NCBI GenBank assembly: GCA_900312665.1
Contig: ONZQ02000019.1
Coordinates: 248,001-312,000 of the forward strand
DNA from: Cephalotrichum gorgonifer
Lineage: Eukaryota; Ascomycota; Sordariomycetes; Microascales; Microascaceae
DNA: 64,000 bases
Direction of reading: 5' to 3'
Shown here: in pieces, positions 44,767 to 56,046 of the stretch
Numbering within the stretch: position 1 is the first letter of the stretch
Layout: each line of letters opens with the position of its first letter
The notes under the pieces: model-generated
The model's input: the letters and a program-made list of their open reading frames with translations, nothing else
The model's database searches: none
Told to the model about the DNA's origin: nothing
Made by a program: the position numbers and the translations under genes

Positions 44767-45362
44767 GGAGCCGGGGATGGCGGGATTGAGCCCGAGGAGC
44801 TGCAGATGGTGGTGGTCAAGTCCTGCAAGACGAAATTCGGGGCTGATCATTCTCTCGTGCAGGCCAGCATATATCTCACCTGGCATCGACATATCTGGAA
44901 CTAGGCCGATGGGATGAGGCCGAGAAGCTACTTGTACAGGTGGTGGGGGCTCTGAAAGTTACCGCCGATCATCCGGATATGGTCACTGGCATGAGCAACC
45001 TGGCATCTACATACTACGAACAAGGCCATTGGGGCGAGGCCGGGAAAGTGCATTTTCAGGTCATGGAGATTAGCAAGGAAAAGATCGGGCCCTACCATCG
45101 CGACACGCTGGCTAGTATGTCCAACCGGGCATCAACATGTAGGGGCCAGGGCCGGTTGGATGAGGCTGAGAAGCCGGATATGCAGGTGATGGAGGCTTTC
45201 AAGAGGCAGTTTGGAGCGGATCATCCTGACACGCTGTGGAGCATGTCCAACCTAGCGGCTACAAACTATAATCAGTACCGGTGGGATAAGTCTGATGAGG
45301 TGCAGGTCCTGGTTATAAAGGCTTACAGAAAGATGAAGCTCCAGGCCGACTACTCCCGCTGA
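44767..45362 (+). pseudogene. kinesin-light-chain-type TPR relic of an NLR-like gene
   Basis: About 3.5 tandem 42-residue tetratricopeptide units. The units read LGRWDEAEKLLVQVVGALKV..HPDMVTGMSNLASTY, EQGHWGEAGKVHFQVMEI..HRDTLASMSNRAST, GQGRLDEAEKPDMQVMEAF..HPDTLWSMSNLAATN and a last partial one, ending at TGA 45360-45362. An earlier unit (EPEELQMVVVKSCKTKFGADHS) lies in another frame and ends at TAG 44902, so a frameshift separates it. There is no start domain, P-loop or promoter-proximal ATG. These repeats are the usual C-terminus of fungal NB-ARC/TPR proteins involved in non-self recognition. It is most likely a decayed fragment. Confidence 0.75.
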
Positions 45363-45753
45363 CCTCAACACTTCGGTTCCTACTCCCAGACCTCTTCGGA
45401 CCATCTCTCTCATACTTCTTAGACCTCTCGAGACTCAACATCCGACTTAACCCTTCGGGTCATGTCTCCCGGCATCCGAATACAATACATGTATTCACAA
45501 TTCGATTTTACGGCCCACTTGTGAGTCCGAGAGCTCTGGTAAGCCCTTGAGCGTGACCTGAACTACAATGAACCTCTAGAGACAAACCTTTAGCAGTAGC
45601 GAACGGTATTTTGTATTACGGAGTTCAATAAAGTTTCTAGCTAACAGTGTACTAGTCTACCTATATATTAATATGCCTCGCCTTCTTCTGTGCAACCTAA
45701 CCCTCTAATCCAACTACAATGATGTCCCGCCTAGACCATAAAGCTCTCACCAG
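45363..45753. other. intergenic
   Basis: 3' flanks of the TPR relic and MFS gene. No gene was seen. Confidence 0.4.
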
Positions 45754-47527
45754 CTACAAGGCCCTCTTCCGCGACATGAATAGCGCGCATATAGTCTGCA
45801 GCGCCCCCGCCGCAATCACCAACACCCACTCCTTGGCAATCACCCCCACGATAACCTCGAGTGCCTCCGCCTTTATCTCGGGGCTAACACTCTCAAGCAG
45901 CTGGCTCCTAGACCCAGCTATGGCCCCTCGGACCTCTCCATCCGAGTAGCCCAGCGGCCCCAAGAGGTCCTTCATTCCTTTGAACGCCTCTGCTTGGAAA
46001 ATGGCGCTGGCGATGGCCAGCCCCAGAAGCTGGCTCTGGCCCTGAGAGATATTTATGAACTGGATGACCTCCGGGATCTGGTCTGGCCTGACCATGTGGG
46101 CAGCGACGTCGTAGCTCGCCTGGCTGACAGTGAGGCCCAGGGCCGTGAGGGCCGTGAACCCGTATATATGGGAGTCGGGGCTGCTGATGTTGATGGTGTA
46201 CATGGCCGCGCTGCCAGCGGTGAGGAAGATACCGCAGGTGAGATACCAGACGATAGCGTAGCCCGTGCGAGGAAGGGCGTAGCCGCAGAAGAGAATGGCG
46301 GCGACGTAGACGCAGATAAAGGGCAACAGGCGGACAGCGGCGTCAGTGCCCGTCTCCCCGTGGACGAAGAGATAGTAGAACGGGATATAGTAGACGGCCA
46401 CGTATAGCGCCGCACCGCCGCAGGCCATGCAAACGTACAAGAGCACGAGCTGGGGGTTGCGGAGCAAGCCACAGGGGAAGAGGCGATCCACCTCATTCGT
46501 AAAGACAGTGAAGCGCTGAGTGAGTGCGAAGACAGCGGTGAAGATGCCAAATAGGATGACGAGGACGATGAACCTGGCGTCTCTCCACTCCCAGATGGCG
46601 CCTCCAAAAGTAAAGGCTAGGATGAAGCACACGTACATGGCCGCCGTGATAACAACACCGAGCCAGTCGAGGTTCCGGATCTTCTGGAATGTTGTCTTGT
46701 CGGTCTGGAGGGGCAGCGAAGGTAGGACGAAGATGTAAATGGGACTCATGACGGCGAAGACGATGAGGTTGAGGTAGAAGGCCCAGCGCCAGGTCGCACC
46801 ACTGTCGGCGAAAAGGCCGCCGATAATGGGGCCTAGGATGCAGCCGCCGCCGTAGACGAAGCCGATGAAACCGAGGTAAAAGGCACGTTCCTTCGGAGTC
46901 GTCGTGGTCGACAAAAGATTAAGCGTGCTAATGAAAGATGATACATCAGCCTCACCGCATGGCCTCACAGCATCCTTCGCAAGCATGTATATCACCTAAT
47001 ATGGAGAGGATGGATAGGACTTACCCCAGATACATTCCCGCTCCACCAGCACCGGCCCACACCCTCCCAACAATCAAAGCATTCATATTAGGAGCTGCCC
47101 CACAAAGCGCGCTCCCAGCAGCGAACATGGTGAGGCATCCAATGAAGAGCCATTTGGTGTTGAAGATGCCATAGGCCTTGCCGAGGGGCAAGATACTCGC
47201 GGTCGACCCAAGCATGAAGCCGACGCCGAGCCACCCCAATTGGGTTACATTGTCGAAGCTGTCCGACACGGCAGCTTGGATATCGGCCGCAATGGTAGTG
47301 TCGAGCCCGAAGAGGAGGTTGGCGGAGAAGGTTCCGAGGCAGACGAGGAACCACCTCCAGCCAGTCACCGCTCGACCCTCTTTCACGTTGTTCTCGGGAT
47401 CAGGGTGGTTGTCATTACTAGACAGGCTAGAGGGCAACTCCGACTTGGGAGTTTGGCCTGGAGCCATAGGATCATTGCCGATTTCGCGCTCATGTGGAAT
47501 GTCAGGGGTAAATGTAGTTGTCGACAT
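45754..47527 (-). CDS. MFS drug:H+ antiporter-type transporter (DHA2-like, 14 TM)
   Basis: 558-residue transporter from minus-strand exons 47527-47025 and 46927-45754 (donor GTAAGT). A hydrophilic N-terminus of about 55 residues precedes the first helix (GWRWFLVCLGTFSANLLFGLDTTIAADIQ). Motifs typical of the fungal DHA2/toxin-efflux group follow: QLGWLGVGFMLGS, GKAYGIFNTKW, GRVWAGAGGAGMY, and GGGCILGPIIGGLFAD..TWRWAFYLNL. It would sit in the plasma membrane and export small molecules using the proton gradient. It is divergent from the Zn2Cys6 gene across a 658-base shared promoter, so the regulator may control it. Export of the product of the nearby synthetase is a guess. Confidence 0.9.
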
Positions 47528-48185
47528 GACGGCAGGATGAACGAGGGGCGAGGAGTCTCGGGAGGGAAGGGTTGTGTGTGTCTGTAGTTCTGGCGACTCT
47601 CCTTCCTTCGAAAGGGAAGACCTTGAGGGTGTTTATAACCCTTTGAGTAGCTGGCTCCATATTGGGCCTTGTTTTTTTTTTTGCTAAAGTACTAAGATAA
47701 GAAGACACTTAGAAATCTGGGTGCTGGGGTGGAGTTTGGAGGCCTAATATCGCAATATGAATCCAACCTCGAATAATATCCACAGGTCCTGGATAGAGCC
47801 AATCAGCGAGGCCGGAATGCCGGTGTCATGGGAGAACGAACCTCCAAGAGACCCATATTTCCTCAGATACAACCAATCAAACATCCTGGAACAACGGAAT
47901 TCAGCTCCAAACTCCGAAACTCTGCGCCAAACGCAAGCTTCAGTCTGACAAATCGTAAGTTGATACTCGGATTTCGCAGCTCGAAACCACGCTCTGCTCG
48001 AAACCGAAATTCGTCTTACAAATTGATACCCTAGTACTCCACTGCTCCTTGCGGTATCATATCACCTCAACAACGATGACACAGGAGAACAGGCTTTAGT
48101 GTCTCTCGCTGCGTCAATTCTTCTCATCGCCTTTTATCTCCCATGTTAAAACTCCATCCGTCCATCCATCTCGACATAAGCAGCA
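47528..48185. promoter_or_regulatory. divergent promoter between MFS and Zn2Cys6 genes
   Basis: This 658-base non-coding region separates two start codons pointing away from each other. Near 47890-48005 there are CGGAATT and CCGAAAC/CCGAAAT-type repeats (GCTCGAAACC, CTCCGAAACT, ACCGAAATTC) that could be half-sites for a Zn2Cys6 protein. No motif can be assigned with confidence. Confidence 0.45.
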
Positions 48186-50580
48186 ATGGACCCAAGAATC
48201 CAAGCCGCCCCGACATACCATGGCCCCCGAGAAATCCCCCCGCTAATCAAGCTAAGCCGGAAGCAAGTTTCTCGGGCGTGTGAAACCTGTCGAGCACGGC
48301 GGATCAGGTGCGACAAGGGCCATCCTTGTCGTAACTGTCGGGCACGCGGGATACAATGCACGAAGACCAGACCGGCGGAAATTCGGACGCTACCGCAAGC
48401 TCTAAGGTAAGGCAAAGGCTGTGAAGTAGTGTGCGAAGCGCGCGCTTTCTCTTTTGCCAGACTCGTTCAAGGAGCTAATTCGGGCCCCAAGGGAAATTGA
48501 GAGGCTGAGGTATCAGGTTGCCAAGTTTGAAGATGAATTCAATGGAGTTGATGTCAAGCTGGCAGAGGGTGCCACCTTCACCACGAGCGCGAGCACGAGC
48601 ACGTATAACTCAACCCCAGAATCCATACCGACACCGAGTAAATCGTCGATTGGTATCAAGTCGCCCATCCAGCCTCCGCAGCACCTGTCGGCTAGCGACA
48701 TAGATGCACACAGTACCCCTTCGTGGGAAGGGATCCACGTAGCCACCGCTAGATCCGATCGAGCCTTGCATTATGGTCCGTTTTCAACCGCCTACTTCGT
48801 CAGTAGGGTCGGGGCATATCTGGCTTCGGAGCTGCAGCCACCCATTATCGACCGAACTATGAACCTGTATGGTACAAGCAGCATGACGACCTCGAGGCTC
48901 GCAATGCCATCCGATCTAACTCCAATCAGCACATCCGGCGGGCACTTCCTGTCGAGGTCTCAAGAGGAGTACTTCGTCAGCCTGTTTTGGGAGTCGTACA
49001 ACTGTACCCTGCCTATCATTGACGAGAAGGCATTCCGGGAACATTACTCCGCACTCTGGGCCGATCCTACTCGAAGCCAGCGGAGACCATCCCCCCTAGT
49101 CGACATCATTCTCGCACTCTGTATGCAATATGGCATGGGCTTCCTCCCCCGTACTACTTCGGCGACTTCCGCCAATAGCGAGCCAAAGGCTCACTTGGAA
49201 GATGCTCAAGTCGCGGGGAGATCTTATTACAGACGCTGCCAAGCCCTCCTTGCGCCCGAGATGGAGAGCCCCACCCTCGCATCCGTGCAGTGCTACCTAT
49301 TCTCCGCCGTTTACCTTTGCCTCGCATCTTTCCAGAACATGGCCTATAGCACCCTGGCACTCGCAATCCGTACGGCCCATTCCCTCGGACTCTACCTCGA
49401 GGCTCCCGCTACACTATCCCTAGGCGATAGGGAACTTCGGAAGCGCATATGGTGGACCGCTATCACCATCGAGGCCAAGATGTCTCTAAAACTCGGACGA
49501 CCATCTCTAGCACCAGAGACTGGGAACCAGGCCGCGCAGTTACCCTGTCCTGCAGATGATCCTAAGACCGTCTCACTAGCCGGCGGAAGGCTCGGGTCTT
49601 ACGGTCCTGATATAAGTTGGATTACTTTTACAGTGCAATCTCAACGGCTTGTTTCCGCAGCTTCAACTACATCCCGCTTACTCTACGATACATCTGGTCA
49701 TGTTCTACAACACAAGGGCATTCAATCTCTTTATGCCCACCCCGACGCGATGGACACCTGCGCTGAAGTTCTGTCCTCGAGAATGGGGCCTCGGCTCCTA
49801 CAGGAGTGGGTTTCTCAGGTACCGGCGGGCATGAAGATTGCTCGCTGTAGTCCCTCTAGTCTACCATTTTCAACAGATCGGACTCCTCTCCAGATAGACT
49901 ACAACGCACCCACTTGGCTCCAGAGACAGCAGTTGCTGCTTGAGCTGACATATCACATGCTTTGTACGAGCCTATGCCGGCCCTTCATTACGTTCTCATC
50001 ACCAAATTCAAGAAAGGCCTATGCGCCTTTCTCGGAGAAGCGGACCGGAGTGGCAGTTGAGCGGTATGCATTATCGTCAGTCAAGCATGCAATTGCCCAC
50101 ACGCACATCATGCACCAGGCCCTAAGCGAGTCGGATGTACTAAATAGCTGGCTGGAGTGTTTCCAATGGCAGTGGAACGCCACGGTTACGATGATCGGGT
50201 TCGTGCTGGCATACCCGATGGGCCCATCTACTTTGGGCGCAAGGACGGCGATCGACAAGTCTATCGAGATCTTCCAGATATTCAAGGATAGCTATGCTGT
50301 TGCTGAAGGTGCCGTGAAATTGACGGCTGACATGGCGGCGAAGGTGGATGCGGTGCTGAACAAGTTTAGGACAGGGCTGACGGGACCTGCCGATGATCCG
50401 GTCTCTCCTAGACATGACGATATAGTAGTAGATCACGAGGGAGGGCAAAACACCGTGGTAATGGATGACATGGCTGAATCTCAGTTCTACGCTGAGTTCA
50501 TTGACTCGGTACTATCGGTCGACTCGTTTAATAGCTTCGAAGACTTTTATGGGGACGAGCTCAATTTTGTGGGCTTATGA
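48186..50580 (+). CDS. Zn2Cys6 transcription factor with Fungal_trans domain
   Basis: 769-residue regulator from exons 48186-48406 and 48492-50580. The binuclear zinc cluster CETCRARRIRCDKGHPCRNC...C at 32-58 has spacing C-x2-C-x6-C-x5-C-x2-C-x6-C. The acceptor (48491, after GCTAAT) was chosen because it is the only one that keeps phase, and it places the EIERLRYQVAKFE coiled coil directly after the cluster, as in the family. The middle shows the Fungal_trans (XlnR-type) domain: LFWESYNCTLPIIDEKAF, SAVYLCLASFQNMAYSTLALAIRTAHSLGLY and RKRIWWTAITIEAKMSLKLGRPS. The C-terminus is acidic (DSVLSVDSFNSFEDFYGDEL), a likely activation region. It is nuclear, and probably controls the divergent MFS gene and perhaps the cluster. 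Confidence 0.92.
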
Positions 50581-51073
50581 GCAGGGTCGGGTCAGCCAAT
50601 ACGAGCTAGTTACACAAGGGTTCTCGAGTTACAGGTTATGTAAAAGTGAAAGTTCATGGTTCCCAATCATACATATAGAAAATACCATTGTACGTACTTG
50701 CTATTATATATATTTTATCTATAGTTAGCAACTATACCTGTACTTAAACTTCTTAGTAGCTTAAAAGCTGTTGATAATACAAGCACACTCGCTAGTATTT
50801 TAATCATTATCAGTGGCTGCATTTCTAGCGCGAGTTACGTTACTGTGTATAGTCCCATATACTAAAGGACGAGAATCCTAGTACTCTAAAACGCCTTGGC
50901 CAAATCACCACCGAATTCCCAAAAGGCGGATACACTGCGAGAAGCTCTGCATGCGCATATATATGTATTGTGGAAGGTGATGCCAGTACAGAGTCGCCCA
51001 ACTATGAATCCCTGAAAGAGAAACCGCCGCCGGGCGCCAGGCCCCACCACCCTAAGCTATCAGGGCCGAATCC
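50581..51073. other. intergenic, convergent
   Basis: AT-rich 3' flank of the regulator and the CFEM gene. No gene was seen. Confidence 0.4.
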
Positions 51074-51459
51074 TTACGCGCCGAGCTCTGCGCAGATCTG
51101 GTTGACCTCCTCGATGACCTCCACTAATCGGGTGTTAAATCGATTCTTACGGGCCACCCACCGAGAGTAGCCCGGGGGAAGGGGGGCAGCATAGACGGGA
51201 AGCGAGACAGGGAAGGAAAAAGGGAGGAGGAGCACTTACGGGCCCCGGCAACACCGCCACAGGCCTCGATCACACACGGAGCGGCGGCGGCCTGGATGGT
51301 GTTCAGGTTCTGGCAGGCGCAGAGATAGTCTCCCGCCTCGCAGACCCCGCTGTTGGCTATGGCTTCCTCGACGCACGGCTGGGCCTTGCCGTCGCAGGCC
51401 GTGATCTCCTGAGCGCTCGCGGCGGCGGCGAAGGCGAGGAAGGCGAGAGAGAACTTCAT
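51074..51459 (-). CDS. small secreted CFEM protein
   Basis: 89-residue protein from minus-strand exons 51459-51240 and 51123-51074. The signal peptide is MKFSLAFLAFAAAASAQ. The mature part is almost only one CFEM domain with all eight cysteines, spaced as ACDGKAQPC, GVCEAGDYLCAC, APCVIEACGG and NQICAELG. The Asp two residues before the C-x-C pair (AGDYLCAC) is at the position that binds heme iron in characterised CFEM proteins. There is no GPI tail, so it would be soluble and extracellular. CFEM proteins act in heme/iron capture, cell-wall stability or as plant-infection effectors; the role here is not decided. The last cysteine lies on the short second exon. Confidence 0.88.
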
Positions 51460-53129
51460 TTTGGAGGTGAAAGTGATTGGGTGATCTGTAATTTTGGTGG
51501 ATTGTTGTAGCGTTGCATAGAAGTGAGGAAGATGGAATAGTGAAAGCTTGGTGATCTTGTGGAATGAAAGGAAGTAGACGAGGAGGAGAGGGACGAGCTG
51601 GTGCTTTTTATACAAAGCTGCCGGCGCCTTGATCGGGTGTGAGTACCTCGATTTGGAAGTGTTTCCGTGTTAAGCTCTGGATCCTCGTGGATCTTTAGGA
51701 CTGAGGGGTTGGAAGAGTACCACCACATGATGACCACTATGTCATAGGCATGCATCTTGGTGGAGAAGATGGCTCTTGCTCGCCATCTGCCTTTCGGTCT
51801 TGGCTAGAACAAAGACAATGGCACGGCCCTCCTTTCCTATGCCGGAGCTAGCATCTCAATCCGGGGTAAGTGGGGCCGAGCCCCACCGGACACTACCCCA
51901 TGATTACTATACTCGGCAAGTGAACCGTCCAGTCCCTTTGGAGCGGGTATGGGGTATTGCTGATTGGTGATGGAAATATATTAAACGCACAGGTGTTTGC
52001 TACGATGATGCCCTTGTCTCGTCCCTGGCTGGTGTGGGTGCCAGTCGCGTAACTGCTACCGTATCTAATATCTCAACATGTGAAAAGCTCCGAAATCCGA
52101 CAGCCTCGGCATACAGCGAGAAGCAGAGGGGTAACCGCCGCTACTATCACCGACGTGACTCGAGAACTGAGGGTAGAAACTCCAGGGCTCAGTTGGCCAG
52201 CGAACGAGGTTTACCGGCGCTGACACCAGCTTCTCCCCAAAACAAGAAACAAGAGATTCGGGTGGCAAACCGCTTCCCCACCTGCGCTACGCAATGGCCA
52301 TGTTTCAAGGGTTCTCTATATAGCATGGTAAAAGCCCGGCTACACGGTGATATAAAGTCCTTAGACTATGCTCTTAAGATGCACGTGAAGTCTGAAGTCC
52401 TCCTACCTTCTGGACTCCGTCCCGAGGCTCGGGTACGAGCAAAGAGGATGCTGTGCACCTGACCGCGAGGATATATGCGCCCTTTATATACTGTAGCATC
52501 CGGGAAGCGTTTACCCCGCGTTTCGGCGGATTGTCCTCAACTTCGCGCAGGGCCAGGAGGTGTGAGCTCCACAACCAATGTCAATAACGCAGCTAGCAAG
52601 TTTAATAATCTCTTGGGCCGCCGCTGGTAGAATGGAAGTATTCTCGAGTATCATGTGAAGAGATCGGTTAGGGGTTGGCCGGGGCGGTTGCCACACCGGG
52701 CTCCCTGCTTTGCCTACGCATGGAAGATATTGGGCGCGTGGCAGGAACATAGCATATGGGGCATCGCTTGGAGTATGGGCGGCTACTAGTCACGAGATCA
52801 ATAGGGAGGGATGGGAAGGTCCCGCCTCAGGGCCTACTTGACTCTCGAGATGAGAGTCATGAAGAGGAGCGAGAGTGCAGACAATGGTCGTCGAAAACGT
52901 AATGGGAGAAAAACGTAAGGGGGGTGGGCATCAACACATGCTGGCTCAACCACTCCTATATTCACCTCGGCACGCTTTAAGCTACTATTTATAAAAGCTG
53001 TCTTGGCACTCGTAGCGACTCGGCTACATGGTAATTGATGCGCGCTCTTTTGATAACATTGGCCCAAGGACACTCTTCTATCTTCCTATTCCAGCGAACT
53101 TCTCACCCCCAACCAAAGGAAATTTCCTT
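51460..53129. other. intergenic, 1.7 kb
   Basis: No gene recognised. A 142-codon plus-strand frame at 52034-52462 is Arg/Ser-rich without motif and is probably chance. Confidence 0.4.
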
Positions 53130-53717
53130 CTACTTCCCGCCCTCATAGGTGTCCTTGAAAGTGCAGTAGACGAGAGTATCCCACACCACCCCATTCTTCT
53201 CCACGTCCCTCTTCCTCGTCCCCTCGAACTCGTACCCGGCCTTTTCCATCACCCTCGCGCTGCCCGGGTTCCCAGAAAACACGTGCGAGCTCACCCTTAG
53301 AACGTCTGGCATGTTCTCAAAGACCCACCTAGTCGCAGCGACGACGGCCTCCGTCGCGATACCCTTTCCCCAGTGGGCCTCGCCCAGCCAGTACCCGATC
53401 TCCACCGTCCGGTACCAGATGTCGGAGCTGGTCTTGAAGCCCACGCTGCCGATGACGGCGTTCGTTTCCGGATCGCAGATGGCGAAGGAGGTGCACTTTG
53501 GACCTGAGACGGATTTTATCCAGTTCATGGCCTTCTCGGGGGTGTAGGGGTGTGGAAAGCCGTTGCTCATCCATTTAGCGACGTTGGGGCTGTTCGCCTC
53601 GCGCGCCGTCGACTCTACGTCTCCCGCGTACCAACATCGGATGTGGAACCTCGGGAGCTTGACGATAGGCTCTGGTGGGCTGGTCGGAACCTCGGAGGGG
53701 GTTGCTGGATCGGCCAT
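53130..53717 (-). CDS. GNAT N-acetyltransferase (RimJ/acetyltransf_3 type)
   Basis: Single-exon, 195-residue protein. The start MADPATPSEV (53717) was chosen over an in-frame upstream ATG at 53834 because the extra segment is low complexity and the GNAT fold begins with LPRFHIRCW. Key features are AREANSPNVAKWMSNGFPHPYT, IGSVGFKT (beta-4), EIGYWLGEAHWGKGIATEAV with the acetyl-CoA loop (WGKGIA), and NPGSARVMEKAGYEFEG (C-terminal helix and strand). The family transfers acetyl from acetyl-CoA to amines of small molecules or N-termini. It is cytosolic, with no partner evident. Confidence 0.9.
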   Translation of the reverse strand: MADPATPSEVPTSPPEPIVKLPRFHIRCWYAGDVESTAREANSPNVAKWMSNGFPHPYTPEKAMNWIKSVSGPKCTSFAICDPETNAVIGSVGFKTSSDIWYRTVEIGYWLGEAHWGKGIATEAVVAATRWVFENMPDVLRVSSHVFSGNPGSARVMEKAGYEFEGTRKRDVEKNGVVWDTLVYCTFKDTYEGGK

Positions 53718-54670
53718 TGTGGGTTGGGGTTGGTAACCAAAAAAAAACGGTTGAGGAGGCCGATGTTTTGTCCAGCTAGGATGGTTGGGTGAGTTTCGCC
53801 GGAACCTCGCTCCTGCAAGATAAAGACGCGTCAAATTTATAGGGCAAAAGGTAACAGCCTGACTTGTTATATATGCCCCCCACTTTTTGTCCCTTCATGC
53901 ACGCGAAGGACCCGTTTTTACGAGGAATCGTCCCGAGGGGAAACGCCTTTGGATAAGCCCGGACCGACGTTTCACGCGGCTGCAGTCATACGGGGATGAC
54001 TCCTCCGGGCAAAGGACCGTGCCAGTGGCTAAAAGGGCGTTACTGTTTTTAGAGACATGGACAACTGACCTGCCGCTTTTGGCCTAGGTGCGGTTGCTCG
54101 TACCGGAGTATCCGCGACAGTGCGAACAGAACTGACTGTTCGCATTTGGGCTTTTATCAACTTTTATTGGCGAAGGGCATAACCTGGATTCTTTCTATGA
54201 GTAAGACTGTGCATGTAGGCTATGAGTCGTATTTAATGAGGTATCGACGTAGAAGAGTCTTCAATCAACAGGAACTCTAGATAGGGATATGGATTGATTA
54301 CATCTAGGAAAGAATCGCGTCCAGTAAAGTCCGTTTGCCTGTGCATAGATAGACTGTCGGCTCTCTGACTTATGGCAGCTTTCCCAGGTTTCATTTGTAC
54401 TCTTGTGACAGCTCTTTCTTGCCTGCCCTCCTGTACGGTGACTCAAGACCGCACAGGAGGGACCCTCAGGTGTAGTCCGTAACTTTGGCCATCTTTCTGA
54501 ATCACACGCAGCGCCCACTCTAGCGACTCCGGGAGGCCACCGGACGCTCATGGCATCCCATGGTACCACGCACTTCATTAACACTACTCATTAGAACTTA
54601 CATCTCCAGTCTTTAGAGTTCGAGGTCCCTCTAATACTTACTCCCCAGGATTCTAGTGTAGCTCGCCCCC
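53718..54670. other. intergenic
   Basis: GNAT promoter and transporter 3' flank. No gene was seen. A nine-A run lies at about 53740. Confidence 0.4.
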
Positions 54671-56046
54671 TCATGGTCCACTCTGGGGCTGAGGTCCCTG
54701 GCTGGCCTCACTCTCCTCCATCCGTCTCCGGCGGCGGGCAATCACAATCTGTAACTGCCCGGCAAATGTGGTTGTCAACGTGAAAGCTAGGGCGGTGAAG
54801 AGCTGGACGCCGAGGTAAGAGTTCGCAGTCCCCAGGATGGCGCCAGCAGTGGGCGGCCCGACCAGCGACCCGACGCCCTTTAGCAGAGCGACGAAGCCTA
54901 GTCGGGTACCTAGGATTCCGGGGTTGTCGGTGATGCTCGCCAGGACGACGGGCGCGAGGGTGATTACGCTGCCCGAGAAGAAGCCGTACAAAACCGCAAA
55001 GGCGACATTCCCGGCCCGGTTGACCACGCTGATCCAGTAGAAGCAGGTCGTGGCGGTCAGCGCACAGACGGCGATGTAGACGCTCAGCACGCCACAGACG
55101 TCGGCCGCGTAGGAGGGGATGATGCGTCCCGGAATGGCGGAGATGTTGAGGATGACCAGCAGGTATTTCGCCAGCTCCTGGTCCCGCATGCCGTGCGACT
55201 GGGAGTATGTCTGGATGTAGTAAAGCGGCACGAAGAAGCTAACGTTGCTGAAGAAGATGGCGACGCTCTGGGTGATGTACCGCCGGTCCAAGAGCCCGGC
55301 GACCTCGACGATCGCCTTGGGAGAGCTCAGTCTCAGCTTTTCCCTTGACTCGGTGGCCCGGTTGGTCACGACAGGTGGCCACGCCACGGCCGTAGCGTAG
55401 CTGCACATGACCAAGGCGATAAACCCCATGATCCTGGTGGTCCACCCAAAGCCGATCCGGGGCTCGAGGCTCTCAAAGACGACCGGGTAGACCGTCGCGC
55501 CCAGGCTGCTCCCAACGGTCGCGATTCCCATGGCGAGCGCCCGCCTGGTAGTGAAATAGGCCGGCAGAAGAGTGATGGCCGGGATGTAAAGGCAGCTGGT
55601 CCCGATCCCGAGGCAGAAGCCCTGAGAGAGGAGGACCTGGTAGTACTCTGTACCGACGCTCGTCATCATGAAGCCCAGGGAGACGAGGACAGTGCCGGCG
55701 GCGATCATCGACCGTCCGTAGCCCAGGTCGTATAGCGGACCGAAGACAACGCCTCCCGCCATGAGGAAGCATGCTTGGGTGGAACCGATCCATGAGATGG
55801 CCGACGAGGACTGGTCGGTGAGCAAGGACCGTTCGTAGAAGGTTTGGAATGCGCCAAAGCCGTTAAGGAGGCCCCTGTGCGAAACTCTTAGCGGGACAGG
55901 CAAAAAAGATGGGGCTCAAGTGTCGATAGGACGCAGCTACTAGCTTACAGGCTGTGCCAATAGAGGGCGAAGGCGGCGGAGACCTGGAGCCAAGCTGTCC
56001 ATCCGCCGTCGAGAGGCGGCGATTGGCCGAGGCGGGGTTGCTGCAT
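54671..56046 (-). CDS. MFS monocarboxylate-transporter-like protein
   Basis: 433-residue protein of the MCT branch of the MFS from minus-strand exons 56046-55949 and 55874-54671. The first exon gives MQQPRLGQSPPLDGGWTAWL, the DGGW signature of this group. It joins at L-GLLNGFGAFQTFYERSLL, inside helix 1. Later features include SAISWIGSTQACFLMAGGVV, GTSCLYIPAITLLPAYFTTRRALAMGIA and VLYGFFSGSVITLAPV, with about 12 helices in total. Fungal MCT-like proteins are plasma-membrane carriers whose substrates vary (organic acids, riboflavin, unknown metabolites), so none is assigned. The leader upstream is long and contains A-rich tracts. Confidence 0.9.

Noticed and set aside
45690..45712. CCTAACCCTCTAA telomere-like stretch
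   Set aside because: Single imperfect unit, not an array.
52034..52462. 142-codon plus-strand frame
   Set aside because: Arg/Ser-rich with no motif and no splice-supported neighbours. Probably chance.
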